A stretch of DNA of 64,000 nt from Paraburkholderia silvatlantica (GCF_003096715.1 NZ_QEOL01000001.1:405693-469692), one strand, 5' to 3'; positions 8,399-17,696 are shown, counted from the stretch's first letter. The notes: a model not told the origin generated them from the sequence alone. Numbers and translations are program-made.

Positions 8399-9502
8399 TC
8401 AGAACACGTGCATCATCCCGACGTAGGCGCCGGTTTGCGATTGACCCGCCATGGGGCTGGTCGGCGTGCTCGAGTCGCGCGGCGTGGCGAACACGGAGAA
8501 CGTACCGTTCTTGCTGTTGTCCACATAGGCGACCGTGCCATACAGGAACGTGCGCGCACTCAGGTTGTACGTCGCGCCGAGCGCGTAAAGCATGGCGTGG
8601 CTCGCGGGGTCGTGCGAGGCGTCGCCACCGCCCTCACCTACGTGAATATAGAAACCCGCGGCGGTCACCGCCCACTTCGGTGTGGCCTGGTAGGTCGCGC
8701 CCAGCCAGTAGTGGTCGGCGGTATCGGAGATGCCGGGCGGCGAATCGGGTGCGGAGTAATGCGTGTACGCAGCCTGGATCTTGAACTTCTGCACGCGCAG
8801 GTTGCCGCCCACGAAGTATTCGCGCGAGGCCGTGAAGATGTTGGAAAAGCGCCCGCTCGAATCGCGCAGTTCGTCGTAGATGCCGCGCAAATCGAAAAGC
8901 GGCGAATGATACGAGAGCATGATGCCGTCCGAGCGGCCGAACTCGCCTTCGGCACCGGCGTTGAAGTTGCCTGGCTGGTTGCCGAACGAATACTGGCCCT
9001 GCACGTCGAGGCCGTTCCACACCGGGCTGTGATATTCGACGTTATTGCTCGTTTGCTGCCAGTTGCGCCCACGCACGAGCGAGGCCGACGACACCGCCTG
9101 CTGCACGAACGGATCGAATGCCCACACGCCGTCGCTGTCGATGAAGAGATTACGGCCGGCTTGCAGTTGCCCCCATGTGTCGTTCTTCAAACCCACGTAC
9201 GCGCGGCGCGACCAAAGCCGTCCGCCCCCCGTGGTGCCGTTCATGATCTGCACAGCGGTTTCGAGGTTGAAGATCGCGGCGCTGCCGCCGCCCAGGTCCT
9301 CAGTGCCCTTGAGGCCGAACATGCTGGTGCCCCAGTCGCCGCCTTCGGCGCTCCAGCGGGTCGAACTGCCGCCGTTACCGTTCGCGATGTGATTGAGGTA
9401 TTCGATGCCGCCATCCACGCGGCCATACATCGTGACACTCGATTGTGCGCTCGCGGCCGAACTGGCGGCGAGCAGCACCACTGCGCCCAGAGTCGTTTTC
9501 AC
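8399..9502 (-). CDS. General porin, second paralogue (GTG start)
   Basis: A 367-residue porin of the same family as its neighbours. I place the start at GTG 9502 (VKTTLGAVVLLAASSAASA) because a GAGGGA ribosome binding site precedes it and it gives a clean signal peptide ending at SAQSSVTMYGRVDGGIEYL. Longer upstream starts would put a polar stretch before the signal. Conserved strands include MFGLKGTEDLGGGSAAIFNLET and RRAYVGLKNDTWGQLQAGR in order, and the protein ends in phenylalanine (GMMHVF). It lies 54 bp upstream of gcd in the direction of transcription, so the two could be cotranscribed. Confidence 0.88.
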   Translation of the reverse strand: MKTTLGAVVLLAASSAASAQSSVTMYGRVDGGIEYLNHIANGNGGSSTRWSAEGGDWGTSMFGLKGTEDLGGGSAAIFNLETAVQIMNGTTGGGRLWSRRAYVGLKNDTWGQLQAGRNLFIDSDGVWAFDPFVQQAVSSASLVRGRNWQQTSNNVEYHSPVWNGLDVQGQYSFGNQPGNFNAGAEGEFGRSDGIMLSYHSPLFDLRGIYDELRDSSGRFSNIFTASREYFVGGNLRVQKFKIQAAYTHYSAPDSPPGISDTADHYWLGATYQATPKWAVTAAGFYIHVGEGGGDASHDPASHAMLYALGATYNLSARTFLYGTVAYVDNSKNGTFSVFATPRDSSTPTSPMAGQSQTGAYVGMMHVF

Positions 9503-9787
9503 TTTGGCTCCCTCGTGGAGTCTTCTTTCCTGGTCCGGTCCATGCCGGGGCGGATCGCGTGGTTGAACGTGCGGACCAGCCGGCGTCCCTGGTCTCCTGC
9601 CGGCCACATCGCGCACCAAAAAGCATAGCGCGTGGTGAGAAAAGCCGTATTTTGGCTGGGCGGCAAACGTCGTACAGAGTTGTACCGGCGCGACGGCGCC
9701 GGTGGCGTCGAGCATTTTGCGTACTGCGCCGCACCATGCGCGGCGCATCGCACAGGCGTTCGATCCGGCGGCGTAAGGTGACCGACG

Positions 9788-10522
9788 CTAGCGCGCGTCG
9801 TGCCGCGAATCTGCCTTGCCGCCGGGCTTTGCGGCGTCGGCGCGCTGCGCCGGCTGCGGGTGGCTTGCGCGCACGGCGTGAAAAACCGGCAAACGCCAGC
9901 CGAAATAGAGCGAGGCCAGCCGCAATGCCACGCAGGAAATCACGGCGACCCAGGGCGTCCAGAACGTCGACCAGCCCGCATACGTGAGCCCAACCTGCAC
10001 ACTGGCCCCAAGCAGCGCCGCCGAAGCATAGATCTCGCGCTCGAGAATGGCGGGCACGCGCGAGAGCAGCACGTCGCGCATCACGCCGCCTCCCACCGCG
10101 CTCACGATGCCGAGGATGATGGCCGGTTCCGCGCTCTGGCTATACGCGAGCGCCTTCTGCGCACCGGCCACCGCAAAGAGTCCAAGACCGATCGCATCGA
10201 ACAGCAGCACGGGATGACGCAGCCGCCTCACCTGCGGATACGCGGCAATGGTCAGTCCCGTAGCCAGCAGGGTGACCGCGAGATAGGCCCAGTTTGCGAG
10301 CCCGGCGGGAGGCACCGCGCCGATGCACAGATCGCGGATGATGCCGCCGCCGCACGCCACCATGAAGCTCACGACGACGATGCCGAACAGGTCGAGCCGC
10401 CGCTGCCGCGCGGCCACGGCGCCGGAGATCGCGAAGGTGAACGTGCCGATCAGGTCGAGTGCCGTATAGGCCGTGTGAGCGTTGAGATGCGCGCCCACGT
10501 GAGCCCCGAGTGCCACGCTCAC
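9788..10522 (-). CDS. TRIC-type (YadS/UPF0126) trimeric intracellular cation channel homologue
   Basis: A 244-residue inner-membrane protein of the prokaryotic TRIC channel family (older name UPF0126/YadS). Two repeats of three transmembrane helices each carry the glycine-rich family signature: SFMVACGGGIIRDL in the first half and ILGIVSAVGGGVMRDVLL in the second. A seventh hydrophobic helix follows. The start is GTG 10522, which overlaps the TGA of the truncated hydrolase upstream and suggests translational coupling. Prokaryotic TRIC proteins conduct monovalent cations, but the physiological role in bacteria is uncertain. A polar Pro/Ala/Lys tail of about 25 residues ends the protein. Confidence 0.88.
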   Translation of the reverse strand: MSVALGAHVGAHLNAHTAYTALDLIGTFTFAISGAVAARQRRLDLFGIVVVSFMVACGGGIIRDLCIGAVPPAGLANWAYLAVTLLATGLTIAAYPQVRRLRHPVLLFDAIGLGLFAVAGAQKALAYSQSAEPAIILGIVSAVGGGVMRDVLLSRVPAILEREIYASAALLGASVQVGLTYAGWSTFWTPWVAVISCVALRLASLYFGWRLPVFHAVRASHPQPAQRADAAKPGGKADSRHDAR

Positions 10523-10737
10523 GCCGCCTCGCTTTCGCGGCCAAGCCACGCGGCGGCCGCGCACAGCATCGCTTCGAGGCCGGCGCGCAAGGTGGGGTCG
10601 AGCACCGCCACGAGCGCCGCCGTGCGGAACGCCTGCATCGAGAGTTCAGGATGCTGGTGCAGATCCTTATAGAGCGCCTCGAGTTCGGGCAGCAGCGCGT
10701 CAATGGCGGGTGCCACGGTTTCGACCCGATTCGGCAT
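10519..10737 (-). pseudogene. M20-family amidohydrolase with a large internal deletion
   Basis: A 72-residue in-frame remnant. The first 45 residues (MPNRVETVAPAIDALLPELE, then YKDLHQHPELSMQAFRTA) are the N-terminus of M20D hippurate-hydrolase-like enzymes. The last 30 (VLDPTLRAGLEAMLCAAAAWL) look like the extreme C-terminus of the same family. The roughly 350 residues between them, including all metal ligands, are missing, so no activity is possible. The start has a strong AAGGAG site and the TGA overlaps the GTG of the TRIC gene, so the fragment may be retained as a leader that feeds ribosomes to that gene. Confidence 0.65.
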
Positions 10738-10793
10738 GGACGACTCCTTCATGCGTATTTCATTGTCCAATGTGCGGCGTGCGCGCCGCGATC

Positions 10794-11222
10794 TCAAACA
10801 CCCTCGATCAGGCTTTGCGCAAGCTTGGCGAGCAACTGGTCGAGCGTCTTGCGCTCGTGTTCGGTGAGCACGGCGGCGAGTTCGGATTCGAGCTTCGAGC
10901 CGGCTTTTTCGGAGGCATTGGCCACCTTCGCGCCCGCGGGCGTGACGCGCAGCACGACGCTGCGCCGGTCCTGCGCATGCGTGCCGCGGCCAATCAGGCC
11001 ACGCGATTCGAGTTCGCCGAGCGTTTTGGAAAGCAGCGTTTTTTCGATGAGCGCGCGCTGCGAAACGGCCTTGGGCGTGATGCCCGGCTCGGCGCGGATG
11101 ATGCGCAGCACGCGCATGGCACGCACGTCGAGATCCCAGCGCTCGCGGTAGACCGCGTTGGCGCGATCCATCAGCAGCGCGCTCGTTTGATCGAGCCTGA
11201 AGGTAAGGAAATCCGAATACAA
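10794..11222 (-). CDS. MarR-family transcriptional regulator
   Basis: A 142-residue winged-helix regulator. The dimerisation helix (residues 5-28), the HTH (ITPKAVSQRALIEKTLLSKTLGELESRGL, spanning about 48-76) and the wing with the DRRSVVLRVTPAG signature (about 83-96) are all present. The start appears to be TTG 11222, which has a GGGAG site 8 bp upstream; an internal ATG at 11171 would lose the first helix. A perfect 13-bp inverted repeat lies 42-70 bp upstream and is the likely autoregulatory operator. The gene leads an operon with the deleted M20 gene and the TRIC channel. The ligand is unknown. Confidence 0.88.
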   Translation of the reverse strand: MYSDFLTFRLDQTSALLMDRANAVYRERWDLDVRAMRVLRIIRAEPGITPKAVSQRALIEKTLLSKTLGELESRGLIGRGTHAQDRRSVVLRVTPAGAKVANASEKAGSKLESELAAVLTEHERKTLDQLLAKLAQSLIEGV

Positions 11223-11263
11223 ATGCGTGCTCCCATCCGTACGCCAGCTGGACGCCAGTATAG

Positions 11264-11292
11264 CCAGATAGTTGAAAAGTTCAACTATCTGG
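11264..11292. promoter_or_regulatory. Perfect 13-bp inverted repeat, probable MarR operator
   Basis: CCAGATAGTTGAA is followed after 3 bp (AAG) by its exact complement TTCAACTATCTGG. It sits 42-70 bp upstream of the marR start. Palindromes containing AGTTGA/TCAACT are typical MarR-family operators. No divergent gene is nearby, so the site most likely controls the marR operon itself. Confidence 0.75.
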
Positions 11293-11333
11293 ATTCAGAG
11301 GAAGCACGATTGAGCGGGCGCAGTTGTGACAAC

Positions 11334-11367
11334 GCGGCGGGCTCCCGTTTTCGAGGAAGCCCGCCGC
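11334..11367 (-). terminator. Hairpin downstream of the third porin gene
   Basis: GCGGCGGGCT and AGCCCGCCGC form a 10-bp stem with a 14-bp loop, 57 bp after the porin stop in the direction of transcription. No T tract follows, so it may act as an mRNA-stabilising 3' hairpin or a weak terminator that separates the porin from the marR operon. Confidence 0.5.
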
Positions 11368-11423
11368 GCAGGAGGAAATGTCCGGCGGGGACAGGTGCCC
11401 GCCGAAGTCATCGCTGAATCGAC

Positions 11424-12584
11424 TTAGAACGCGTGACGCATGCCCACCGTCACGGCGACCTGCGTATCGGTCGACGAAGGCGAGAGCGTGTTGATCATGG
11501 CGTGCGAAAGCACGGAGCCCTCCGGTGCGCCGTGCACGTTCTGGTACACGCCTTCGAGGTAGAAGTCGGTGCGCTTGCTGATCGCGTAGTCCGTTTGCAG
11601 CATTGCCGTGTTCCAGCCCGGGTTCGTGCCGTTGTACGCGCCGTGCGTGTACGTGTACGCACCCGAAACGCTCCATGCCGGCGTAAGCGCGTATTTCACG
11701 TTCGCTTCGAAGTTGTCGAGGCGCAGCGAACCGGCGAGCGAGCCGGCGGAGTCGTCGTTCGAGCCAAGATAGGTGCCCGTGCCGAACGAGTAGACGCCTG
11801 CGGCGTTGTCGATCTGCGAATGGCTCCAGACCAGACCCACCGTGGCCGGGCCGTACGTGTAGTTGCCGCCGAGCGACCAGACGCGTTGGCGCTCCGCCAG
11901 GAAGTTCGCGCTCGTGTCGCCGGAGGTGACCGCGCCGCTGCCGTTGCCCGCGTTGTTGAACTGCAGGTAGCCGGCCGCGAGGTTCAGCGGACCCTGGCTA
12001 TACGAAACGGCGAAACCGTACGAGCGGTTGTTCGCGAAGTCGCCTGCCTTGTTGCTGAACGAGTACATCGTCTCGAACGTCACGCCGTACCAGGTCGGGC
12101 TCGCGTACTTGACGGAGTTGTTGACGACCACCGAATTCGCGGCCAGGTTGTCGTTCTCGAACGGGTGGGCCGCGAGGTTGCCGCCCCACGTGTTGAATTC
12201 CGCCGTGAGCGGGCCCACGAGGTCGTTCATCACGTCGAACTGGCGGCCGAACGTGAGCGTGCCGTACGGATCGCTTTGCAGGCCCACCCACGCCTGCGAA
12301 CCGAAGCCGAGACCCGAGAACGCCTGCGCGCCGTTGTTGAGCAGGAAGCCTTGCTCGAGTTTGAAGATCGCGTGCAGACCGCCGCCCAGGTCTTCCGAAC
12401 CCTTGAGTCCGAACACCGTGTTCTGCGTGGAACTGGTGTTCATCTGCCAGTTGCTGTGGCCGAACTGGTTGTTCGTGTAGACGATACCGGTGTCGATCAG
12501 TCCGTAGAGGGTCACGCTGCTTTGCGCGTGCGCCGAAACAGCAAAGGCGCTCAGGAGTGTCGCGGCGAGTAGCGATTTTTTCAT
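11424..12584 (-). CDS. General porin, third paralogue (OpcP-like)
   Basis: A 386-residue porin with a clear signal peptide (MKKSLLAATLLSAFAVSAHA) and mature start QSSVTLYGLIDTGIVYTNN. Further family strands are NTVFGLKGSEDLGGGLHAIF and SQAWVGLQSDPYGTLTFGR, and it ends GMRHAF with the terminal phenylalanine needed for outer-membrane assembly. It is more typical of the abundant Burkholderiales general porins than the two paralogues downstream. The 488 bp upstream contain no gene and presumably hold its promoter, though I cannot point to a specific regulatory site. Confidence 0.93.
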   Translation of the reverse strand: MKKSLLAATLLSAFAVSAHAQSSVTLYGLIDTGIVYTNNQFGHSNWQMNTSSTQNTVFGLKGSEDLGGGLHAIFKLEQGFLLNNGAQAFSGLGFGSQAWVGLQSDPYGTLTFGRQFDVMNDLVGPLTAEFNTWGGNLAAHPFENDNLAANSVVVNNSVKYASPTWYGVTFETMYSFSNKAGDFANNRSYGFAVSYSQGPLNLAAGYLQFNNAGNGSGAVTSGDTSANFLAERQRVWSLGGNYTYGPATVGLVWSHSQIDNAAGVYSFGTGTYLGSNDDSAGSLAGSLRLDNFEANVKYALTPAWSVSGAYTYTHGAYNGTNPGWNTAMLQTDYAISKRTDFYLEGVYQNVHGAPEGSVLSHAMINTLSPSSTDTQVAVTVGMRHAF

Positions 12585-13072
12585 GTTTTCAAGCTCCGGA
12601 TTGGGCGGTGGGTTAATGCATCGAATTCAGGCAGCCGGCACCATCGACGTGCAACCACATATGCGTCCATGCCATTTCGGTGCAGATTCAAAAGCCAAAA
12701 GCTTTCCGCCGATGATTATTGCGAATCGTGCAATTCATCGATGTTGAAAATGCAATGACAAAATGGAAATCGTGTGGCGAGCGCGGTGTGAATCGAACAC
12801 CCGCATCATAGGGTGTCGAAAATAAAAATGGTGTCGAAATTCGAGCGACGTGGCGTCGATGGCACAACCGCGCCCGGCAAGGCTCGACGCGCGCCGAGGA
12901 ATGTGCGGGGCGTGAATGCTGCCGGATAAATTACATCATGCTTTCGGCGTAACGTATTAAATCCGGCGAGAATGGCCGATTATCCACATCGAGAACCCAC
13001 GGAGTAATCGGCCCTCGGAGCGTGTCGATTGTTCTTTTAATACGCTCTCTCTTTTGGCTTGACGCGATTCGT
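12585..13072. other. Gene-free stretch upstream of the third porin
   Basis: These 488 bp contain no credible coding frame. Patches are relatively AT-rich compared with the surroundings (12,690-12,830 and 12,930-12,990). The phrase GGTGTCGAAA occurs twice near 12,810-12,840. The region must include the porin promoter and a long leader, but I see no clear operator or terminator. Confidence 0.5.
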
Positions 13073-13807
13073 TCAAGCGGCCGGCGCAACCGATGCTCCC
13101 GCTATTGCGTGGCGCTCCAATGCTTGTGCGACGAATCCCGATGCCTTCATCGTTTCGACAAACGCGCCGAGCGCTTCGGCGGCCTGCTGACCACGGCGCT
13201 TCGCGACGCCCATGGCCTGGCGAATCACCATGAAGCGCTCGTCGAGCAGGCGCAAGCCGCCGGCCTTCGCGGCGTCGGCTTCGAGTTGTTGCTTCACGCC
13301 CGCGGCCACTTCGAGCCCTTGTTCGAGGAAGGTCCGCACGACGGCAGGCGAAGTGGGTGCGCGCACGATCTGCGCCTGCTTCAATTCTCGCGTGAGAAAG
13401 AGGTCGTAAGCACTGCCCTTGCCCACGGCCACGCGATGATGCGGTTGATCGACATCGGCATTGGTGCGCACCGGCGAATCGTCGCGAACCAGATAGAAGC
13501 CTTCGATCAACACATAAGGCGCGGTGAACGCGATTGTTTCGCCTCGCTTGGGATCGACGGCAAAGAAGCCGAAGTCGGCGCGTTCATCGCTCACGGCTTC
13601 GACCGATTTGCCCGCTGCGTCGAATACGACAAGTTCGAGCGGCACACTCAAATGCTGCGCGAAAGCACGCGCGAGATCGACGGAAACGCCAAACGGTTCG
13701 CCCGACGCCACATCGCGATTCGCGAGTATCGGATTGCCGAGATTAATCGACGCGCGCAACGTGCCCGTTGGCGCGAAGGCTTTGACGACAGCGGGATCGA
13801 TGTTCAT
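13073..13807 (-). CDS. Solute-binding-protein family 3 domain protein without signal peptide
   Basis: A 244-residue protein with the fold signature of polar amino-acid ABC transporter binding proteins: GEPFGVSVDLARAFAQHL, then ADFGFFAVDPKRGETIAFTAPYVLIEGFYLV in family order. Unlike ordinary family members it starts directly with MNIDPAVVKAFAPTGTLRASI, with no signal peptide or lipobox, so it is predicted to stay in the cytoplasm unless a start has been missed. No permease or ATPase gene is adjacent. It may be a cytoplasmic sensor or enzyme derived from the binding-protein fold. Its neighbours are a porin gene and benD. Confidence 0.75.
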   Translation of the reverse strand: MNIDPAVVKAFAPTGTLRASINLGNPILANRDVASGEPFGVSVDLARAFAQHLSVPLELVVFDAAGKSVEAVSDERADFGFFAVDPKRGETIAFTAPYVLIEGFYLVRDDSPVRTNADVDQPHHRVAVGKGSAYDLFLTRELKQAQIVRAPTSPAVVRTFLEQGLEVAAGVKQQLEADAAKAGGLRLLDERFMVIRQAMGVAKRRGQQAAEALGAFVETMKASGFVAQALERHAIAGASVAPAA

Positions 13808-13890
13808 GGGCAGCGGGGCGAGAACCGGACTCTTTCGAGCATATCACCTCGCCCGCTTGCGCGTGCCCGCCGTCACCATGCGTTCATGGC

Positions 13891-14667
13891 TCAGCCCGTA
13901 TCGCCTCCGGCGACCGGCAAGATCGAGCCGGTGATATAGCTCGCCTCGTCCGAAGCAAGAAACAGGATCGGTGCGACCTGCTCTTCGAGACTGCCGTAGC
14001 GCTTGAAGAAGGTCGATTCGGTGACCTGCCGCACCGCCTCGCCCATCCACGCCTTTTCCTGCTCGCTGTCGCCGGCGGCATTGCGCGGAATGCGGCGCGG
14101 TGGCGCTTCGGTGCCGCCCGGCGCCGTGGCGACCACACGGATATTGTGCTCCGCGTATTCCATGGCCAGCGATTGCGTCATCGCATTCACGCCGCCCTTC
14201 GCCGCCGAATACGGTACGCGGCGAATGCCGCGCGTGGCGTTCGACGACACATTCACGATGGTTCCGCGCCCGCGCTCGAGCAAATGCGGCAGCACGGCAT
14301 GGCACGCATAGAGCGTGGGCATGAGCGAGCGGCGAATTTCCGCATCGATCTGCGCCGGCTCGAATTGCGCGAACGGACGCATGCGGATGGCGCCACCTAC
14401 CCCGTTGACGAGAATGTCGATGCCGCCAAACTTTTGCGCAGCGAAATCCATTGCCGCTTTCGCGCCGTCATACGTTTCGAGGTCGGCGACGAATCCCGCC
14501 GTCTGCGCGCCCTGCGCCTCGGCCGCGACTTCGGCGACGAATTCCGCGCGATCGACGAACACCACCTTGCCGCCTTCGGCCGCCGCGCGCAGCGCCACGC
14601 CGCGGCCAATTCCCTGTGCCGCACCGGTGACGACGACGACTTTGCCTGCGAATCGTTGCATGATCAT
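13891..14667 (-). CDS. benD: 1,6-dihydroxycyclohexa-2,4-diene-1-carboxylate dehydrogenase
   Basis: A 258-residue short-chain dehydrogenase that oxidises the cis-diol made by benzoate dioxygenase to catechol, with NAD reduction and CO2 release. The Rossmann motif is VVVTGAAQGIGRG near residue 12, and NVSSNAT with YSAAKGG give the Ser and YxxxK catalytic residues. IDILVNGVGG replaces the more usual NNAG. ATG 14667 overlaps the benC stop (ATGA), so translation is likely coupled; an alternative ATG two codons later is possible. It is the last gene of benABCD. Confidence 0.93.
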   Translation of the reverse strand: MIMQRFAGKVVVVTGAAQGIGRGVALRAAAEGGKVVFVDRAEFVAEVAAEAQGAQTAGFVADLETYDGAKAAMDFAAQKFGGIDILVNGVGGAIRMRPFAQFEPAQIDAEIRRSLMPTLYACHAVLPHLLERGRGTIVNVSSNATRGIRRVPYSAAKGGVNAMTQSLAMEYAEHNIRVVATAPGGTEAPPRRIPRNAAGDSEQEKAWMGEAVRQVTESTFFKRYGSLEEQVAPILFLASDEASYITGSILPVAGGDTG

Positions 14668-15686
14668 GCCGCCTTCGGGACTGCGTTGGGGGTGAACTTC
14701 TCGTAGTGGAAGCTGTTGGGCTTCACGCCTTCGTCGTCGAAATACTTGCGCACGGCGTCCACCATCGGCGGCGGCCCGCACAGATACACGTCGACGTCGC
14801 CATCGTTCAAGGCATCGGCGGGAATATGCTGCGTGACCCAGCCTTTTCGCTGGTGATTCGACTCCGCATCGGCGATAACGGTAGCGAAGCTGAAGTTAGG
14901 CAGCTTCGCCGCGTACGCTTCGATGGCTTCGACCAGCACAAGGTCGAGGTCGCGCGTCACGCCGTAAATCAGGTGCACCTTATGCTGCGCGTGGGTACGC
15001 GCGAGCACTTCCAGCATCGAGAGGAACGGCGCCAGACCCGTGCCTCCTGCGAGGAACAGCAGCGGCCGCTGCACGTCACGCAGATAGAAGCTGCCGAGCG
15101 GGCCCGTCAAATCGAGCTTCGTGCCCGGTTGTGCGGCTTCGAGCCAGGTGCTCATCACGCCGCCCGGAATCTTCTTGATCAGGAAACTGATTTTCGATTC
15201 GCCTGGCGCAGAAGAAAAGGAATACGAACGATGCTGGCCGCTTCCCGGCACGTCGATATTGACGTACTGGCCCGGCAGGAACACGGGGCCCGCTGCGTCG
15301 ACGTCCAGTTCGAGCACGACCGCGGCATCGTTGTGCTGTTCGATCCTCGCCACCGTGGCCGCAAACCTGCTCTGCCCGGTCTTGCACACCGTGGAAGACG
15401 CGGGAATCGCGATCACGCAATCGCTTTCCGGCACCATCTGGCAGGTGAGCACGAGACCGCTGTCCTTTTCGTCTTCGCTCAGCGCGTCTTCGATATAGTC
15501 CTCGCCCAGGTCGTAGCTGCCGCTTTCGGCGCGGCACTTGCAGGTGCCGCACACGCCGTCTGAGCAATCCATCGGCAGGTTGATCCGCGCGCGAAACGCC
15601 GCGTCGAGGACTTTCTCGCCCGCCTTGCATTCGATGAAACGGGTCACACCGTCTTCGAAATTCAGTGCAATCTTGTAGCTGGACAT
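14664..15686 (-). CDS. benC: Benzoate 1,2-dioxygenase electron transfer component
   Basis: A 340-residue NADH-dependent reductase that supplies electrons to BenAB. Residues 1-95 are a plant-type [2Fe-2S] ferredoxin domain with ligands C41, C46, C49 and C82. Then come the FAD-binding domain (RSYSFSSAPG, about 155) and the NAD domain (LLFLAGGTGLAPFLSML; CGPPPMVDA near the C-terminus). Domain order ferredoxin-FAD-NAD is typical for class IB dioxygenase reductases. It starts 52 bp after benB and overlaps benD by 4 bp. Confidence 0.95.
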   Translation of the reverse strand: MSSYKIALNFEDGVTRFIECKAGEKVLDAAFRARINLPMDCSDGVCGTCKCRAESGSYDLGEDYIEDALSEDEKDSGLVLTCQMVPESDCVIAIPASSTVCKTGQSRFAATVARIEQHNDAAVVLELDVDAAGPVFLPGQYVNIDVPGSGQHRSYSFSSAPGESKISFLIKKIPGGVMSTWLEAAQPGTKLDLTGPLGSFYLRDVQRPLLFLAGGTGLAPFLSMLEVLARTHAQHKVHLIYGVTRDLDLVLVEAIEAYAAKLPNFSFATVIADAESNHQRKGWVTQHIPADALNDGDVDVYLCGPPPMVDAVRKYFDDEGVKPNSFHYEKFTPNAVPKAA

Positions 15687-15738
15687 GGTGTCTCCTTCTT
15701 TCCCATGTTGATACCGCGTCTCGATGTCGATCGAGACG

Positions 15739-16227
15739 TCAAACGTGATAAACGTCGAGCACCTGCCGGATGTAGTCGTTCTTCAGCACGATCTTTTTGC
15801 AGGCAATCAGGAAGTCGTCGCCGGTCTTGCGCAAGGTAACGAACATCGTGCCGAAGAAGCTGTCCGTGGTCTTGTAGCGATGGCTGAGCGTGTGGAAGTT
15901 GTAGCGCACCTCCACTTCGTCGCCGCGGTCCGCCAGCACTTCCACGTTCGCCACGCTGTGGCTCGTGCGCGGCTCCGGCATCGAAGCGCCGCTGCGTTCG
16001 GTCTTGATGCGAAACACACGGTCTTCGAGGCCGCCGCGATTCGGGTAGTACATCAGCGAGATCTGGGATTCGTGGTCGTCGGTGAGCTGGTCATCGTCGT
16101 CCCACGCGGGCATCCAGTACGTGACGTCTTCAGCGTAGCAGGCGAGCCATTCTTCCCACTGGCGCTCGTCGAGCAGGCGCGCTTCGCGGTACAACGCGGC
16201 GCAGATTTTCTGGTAATCGTTGCTCAT
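15739..16227 (-). CDS. benB: Benzoate 1,2-dioxygenase small (beta) subunit
   Basis: A 162-residue beta subunit of the ring-hydroxylating dioxygenase. It shows the typical start [20 protein letters not shown], followed by [11 protein letters not shown] and the late block [20 protein letters not shown]. This subunit has no metal centre and gives structure to the alpha3beta3 hexamer. ATG overlaps the benA stop codon (ATGA), in keeping with tightly coupled subunit synthesis. Confidence 0.95.
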   Translation of the reverse strand: MSNDYQKICAALYREARLLDERQWEEWLACYAEDVTYWMPAWDDDDQLTDDHESQISLMYYPNRGGLEDRVFRIKTERSGASMPEPRTSHSVANVEVLADRGDEVEVRYNFHTLSHRYKTTDSFFGTMFVTLRKTGDDFLIACKKIVLKNDYIRQVLDVYHV

Positions 16228-17594
16228 GCCTGTGCCCCCGCCTGTTCGCGATTCAGTTCCTGCTCGAGGGCGTCGCGCATGGTGTGCACCCAGTACTCGT
16301 GCTGGACCACGAACAACCCTTCGTCTTCACTGCGTTCGCCGGAAATGACCGGCTTGAGGCCCATCTTCTTCGCGTTTTCGTCCGCGCCTTCGACCCACAG
16401 CGGCGCGCCGCGCGAGAGATCGTTCCACATTGCCGTGGTGCCGGCGTAACCCGCCTGGCAGGCACGGAACTCTTCCAGGTCGTCGGCAGTGCCCATGCCC
16501 GTGACGTTGAAGAAGTCCTCGTACTGGCGAATACGCGTCGCACGATCTTCAGCGCTCTCGCCCTTCGGCCCGAAGCAGAAGATGTTCACTTCGGTCTTGT
16601 CCACGCTGATCGGACGTACAACGCGAATCTGCGTGCTGAACTGGTCCATCAGAAACACGTTCGGGTAGAGGCACAGGTTTCTCGTCTGATTGACGATGAA
16701 ATCGGCCTGCACTTCCCCCACGCGCGCCTTGATTTCATCGCGATGCCTGTAGACCGGACGCACTTCCGGGTTCATCGTGTTGGTCCACAACAGAATGTGG
16801 CCATGGTCGAAGCCGTAGACACCCGCCACGGACTTGCTCCAGCTATTGGCGTCCACCGCCTGGGTGCCGTCTTCCTTGCGGCGGCCCATGGTTGCGGCGT
16901 AATTCCAGTGCACCGTACTGACGTGGTAACCATCGCAGCCGTTCTCCATCTGCATCTTCCAGTTACCGTCGTAGACATACGAGGAGTTGCCGCGCAGCAC
17001 TTCGAGGCCGCCTGGCGACTGGTCGACAATCTGGTCGATGATGATCTTCGCTTCGCCGAGGTAGTCTTCGAGCGGCTGCACGTCGGCATTGAGGCTGCCG
17101 AACAGAAAGCCCCGGTAGTTCTCGAAGCGCGCGACTTTCTTCAGGTCATGCGAACCCTGCTTGTTGAATTGCACGGGATATTCCGTGGTCTTTTCATCCT
17201 TCACCTTGAGCAGTTTGCCGGTGTTGGAGAACGTCCAGCCGTGGAACGGGCAGGTGAAGCTGCCCTTGTTTCCATGCTTGCGCCGGCACAGCATGGCGCC
17301 TTTGTGCGCGCAGGCGTTGATCACGGCGTTCAGCGTACCGGTCTTGTCGCGCGTGACGACTACCGGCTGACGACCGAGCCACGTGGTGTAGTAGTCGTTG
17401 TTTTCGGGAATCTGGCTTTCGTGCGCGAGGTACACCCAGTTCTTCCCGAAGATGTATTTCATCTCCAGTTCGAACAGGTCGGCATTGGTGAAGATGTCGC
17501 GGCGGCAACGGAACACACCGTTTTGCCTGTCGTCCTGCACGGCGGTGGACAGCAGGTGATCCAGGTCACTGGCTTTGTCGATGATGACTGACAT
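16224..17594 (-). CDS. benA: Benzoate 1,2-dioxygenase large (alpha) subunit
   Basis: A 456-residue catalytic subunit that adds O2 to benzoate to give the cis-1,2-diol. The Rieske cluster is bound by C95 and H97 (ACAHKG) and C115 and H118 (CPFHGW). The mononuclear iron site follows in [13 protein letters not shown]. The start at ATG 17594 ([10 protein letters not shown]) has an AGGAG-type site just upstream. It is the first gene of benABCD, 113 bp downstream of catA, with a strong GC hairpin between them. No benM or benR regulator gene lies in the window. Confidence 0.96.
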   Translation of the reverse strand: MSVIIDKASDLDHLLSTAVQDDRQNGVFRCRRDIFTNADLFELEMKYIFGKNWVYLAHESQIPENNDYYTTWLGRQPVVVTRDKTGTLNAVINACAHKGAMLCRRKHGNKGSFTCPFHGWTFSNTGKLLKVKDEKTTEYPVQFNKQGSHDLKKVARFENYRGFLFGSLNADVQPLEDYLGEAKIIIDQIVDQSPGGLEVLRGNSSYVYDGNWKMQMENGCDGYHVSTVHWNYAATMGRRKEDGTQAVDANSWSKSVAGVYGFDHGHILLWTNTMNPEVRPVYRHRDEIKARVGEVQADFIVNQTRNLCLYPNVFLMDQFSTQIRVVRPISVDKTEVNIFCFGPKGESAEDRATRIRQYEDFFNVTGMGTADDLEEFRACQAGYAGTTAMWNDLSRGAPLWVEGADENAKKMGLKPVISGERSEDEGLFVVQHEYWVHTMRDALEQELNREQAGAQA

Positions 17595-17673
17595 ATTAGC
17601 TCTCCTATGCATACTCCACACGCGGTACGGAGTTCCTGCATCGGTGTCGAATGATGATCGCGGTGAAACGAGG

Positions 17674-17696
17674 GGCGGCGGCGTTACGCCGCCGCC
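17674..17696 (-). terminator. GC-rich hairpin between catA and benA
   Basis: GGCGGCGGCG and CGCCGCCGCC form a 10-bp stem with a 3-nt loop, just after the catA stop. No U tract follows on the minus strand. It may attenuate or separate the catBCA and benABCD transcripts, or stabilise the catA mRNA end. Confidence 0.5.
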
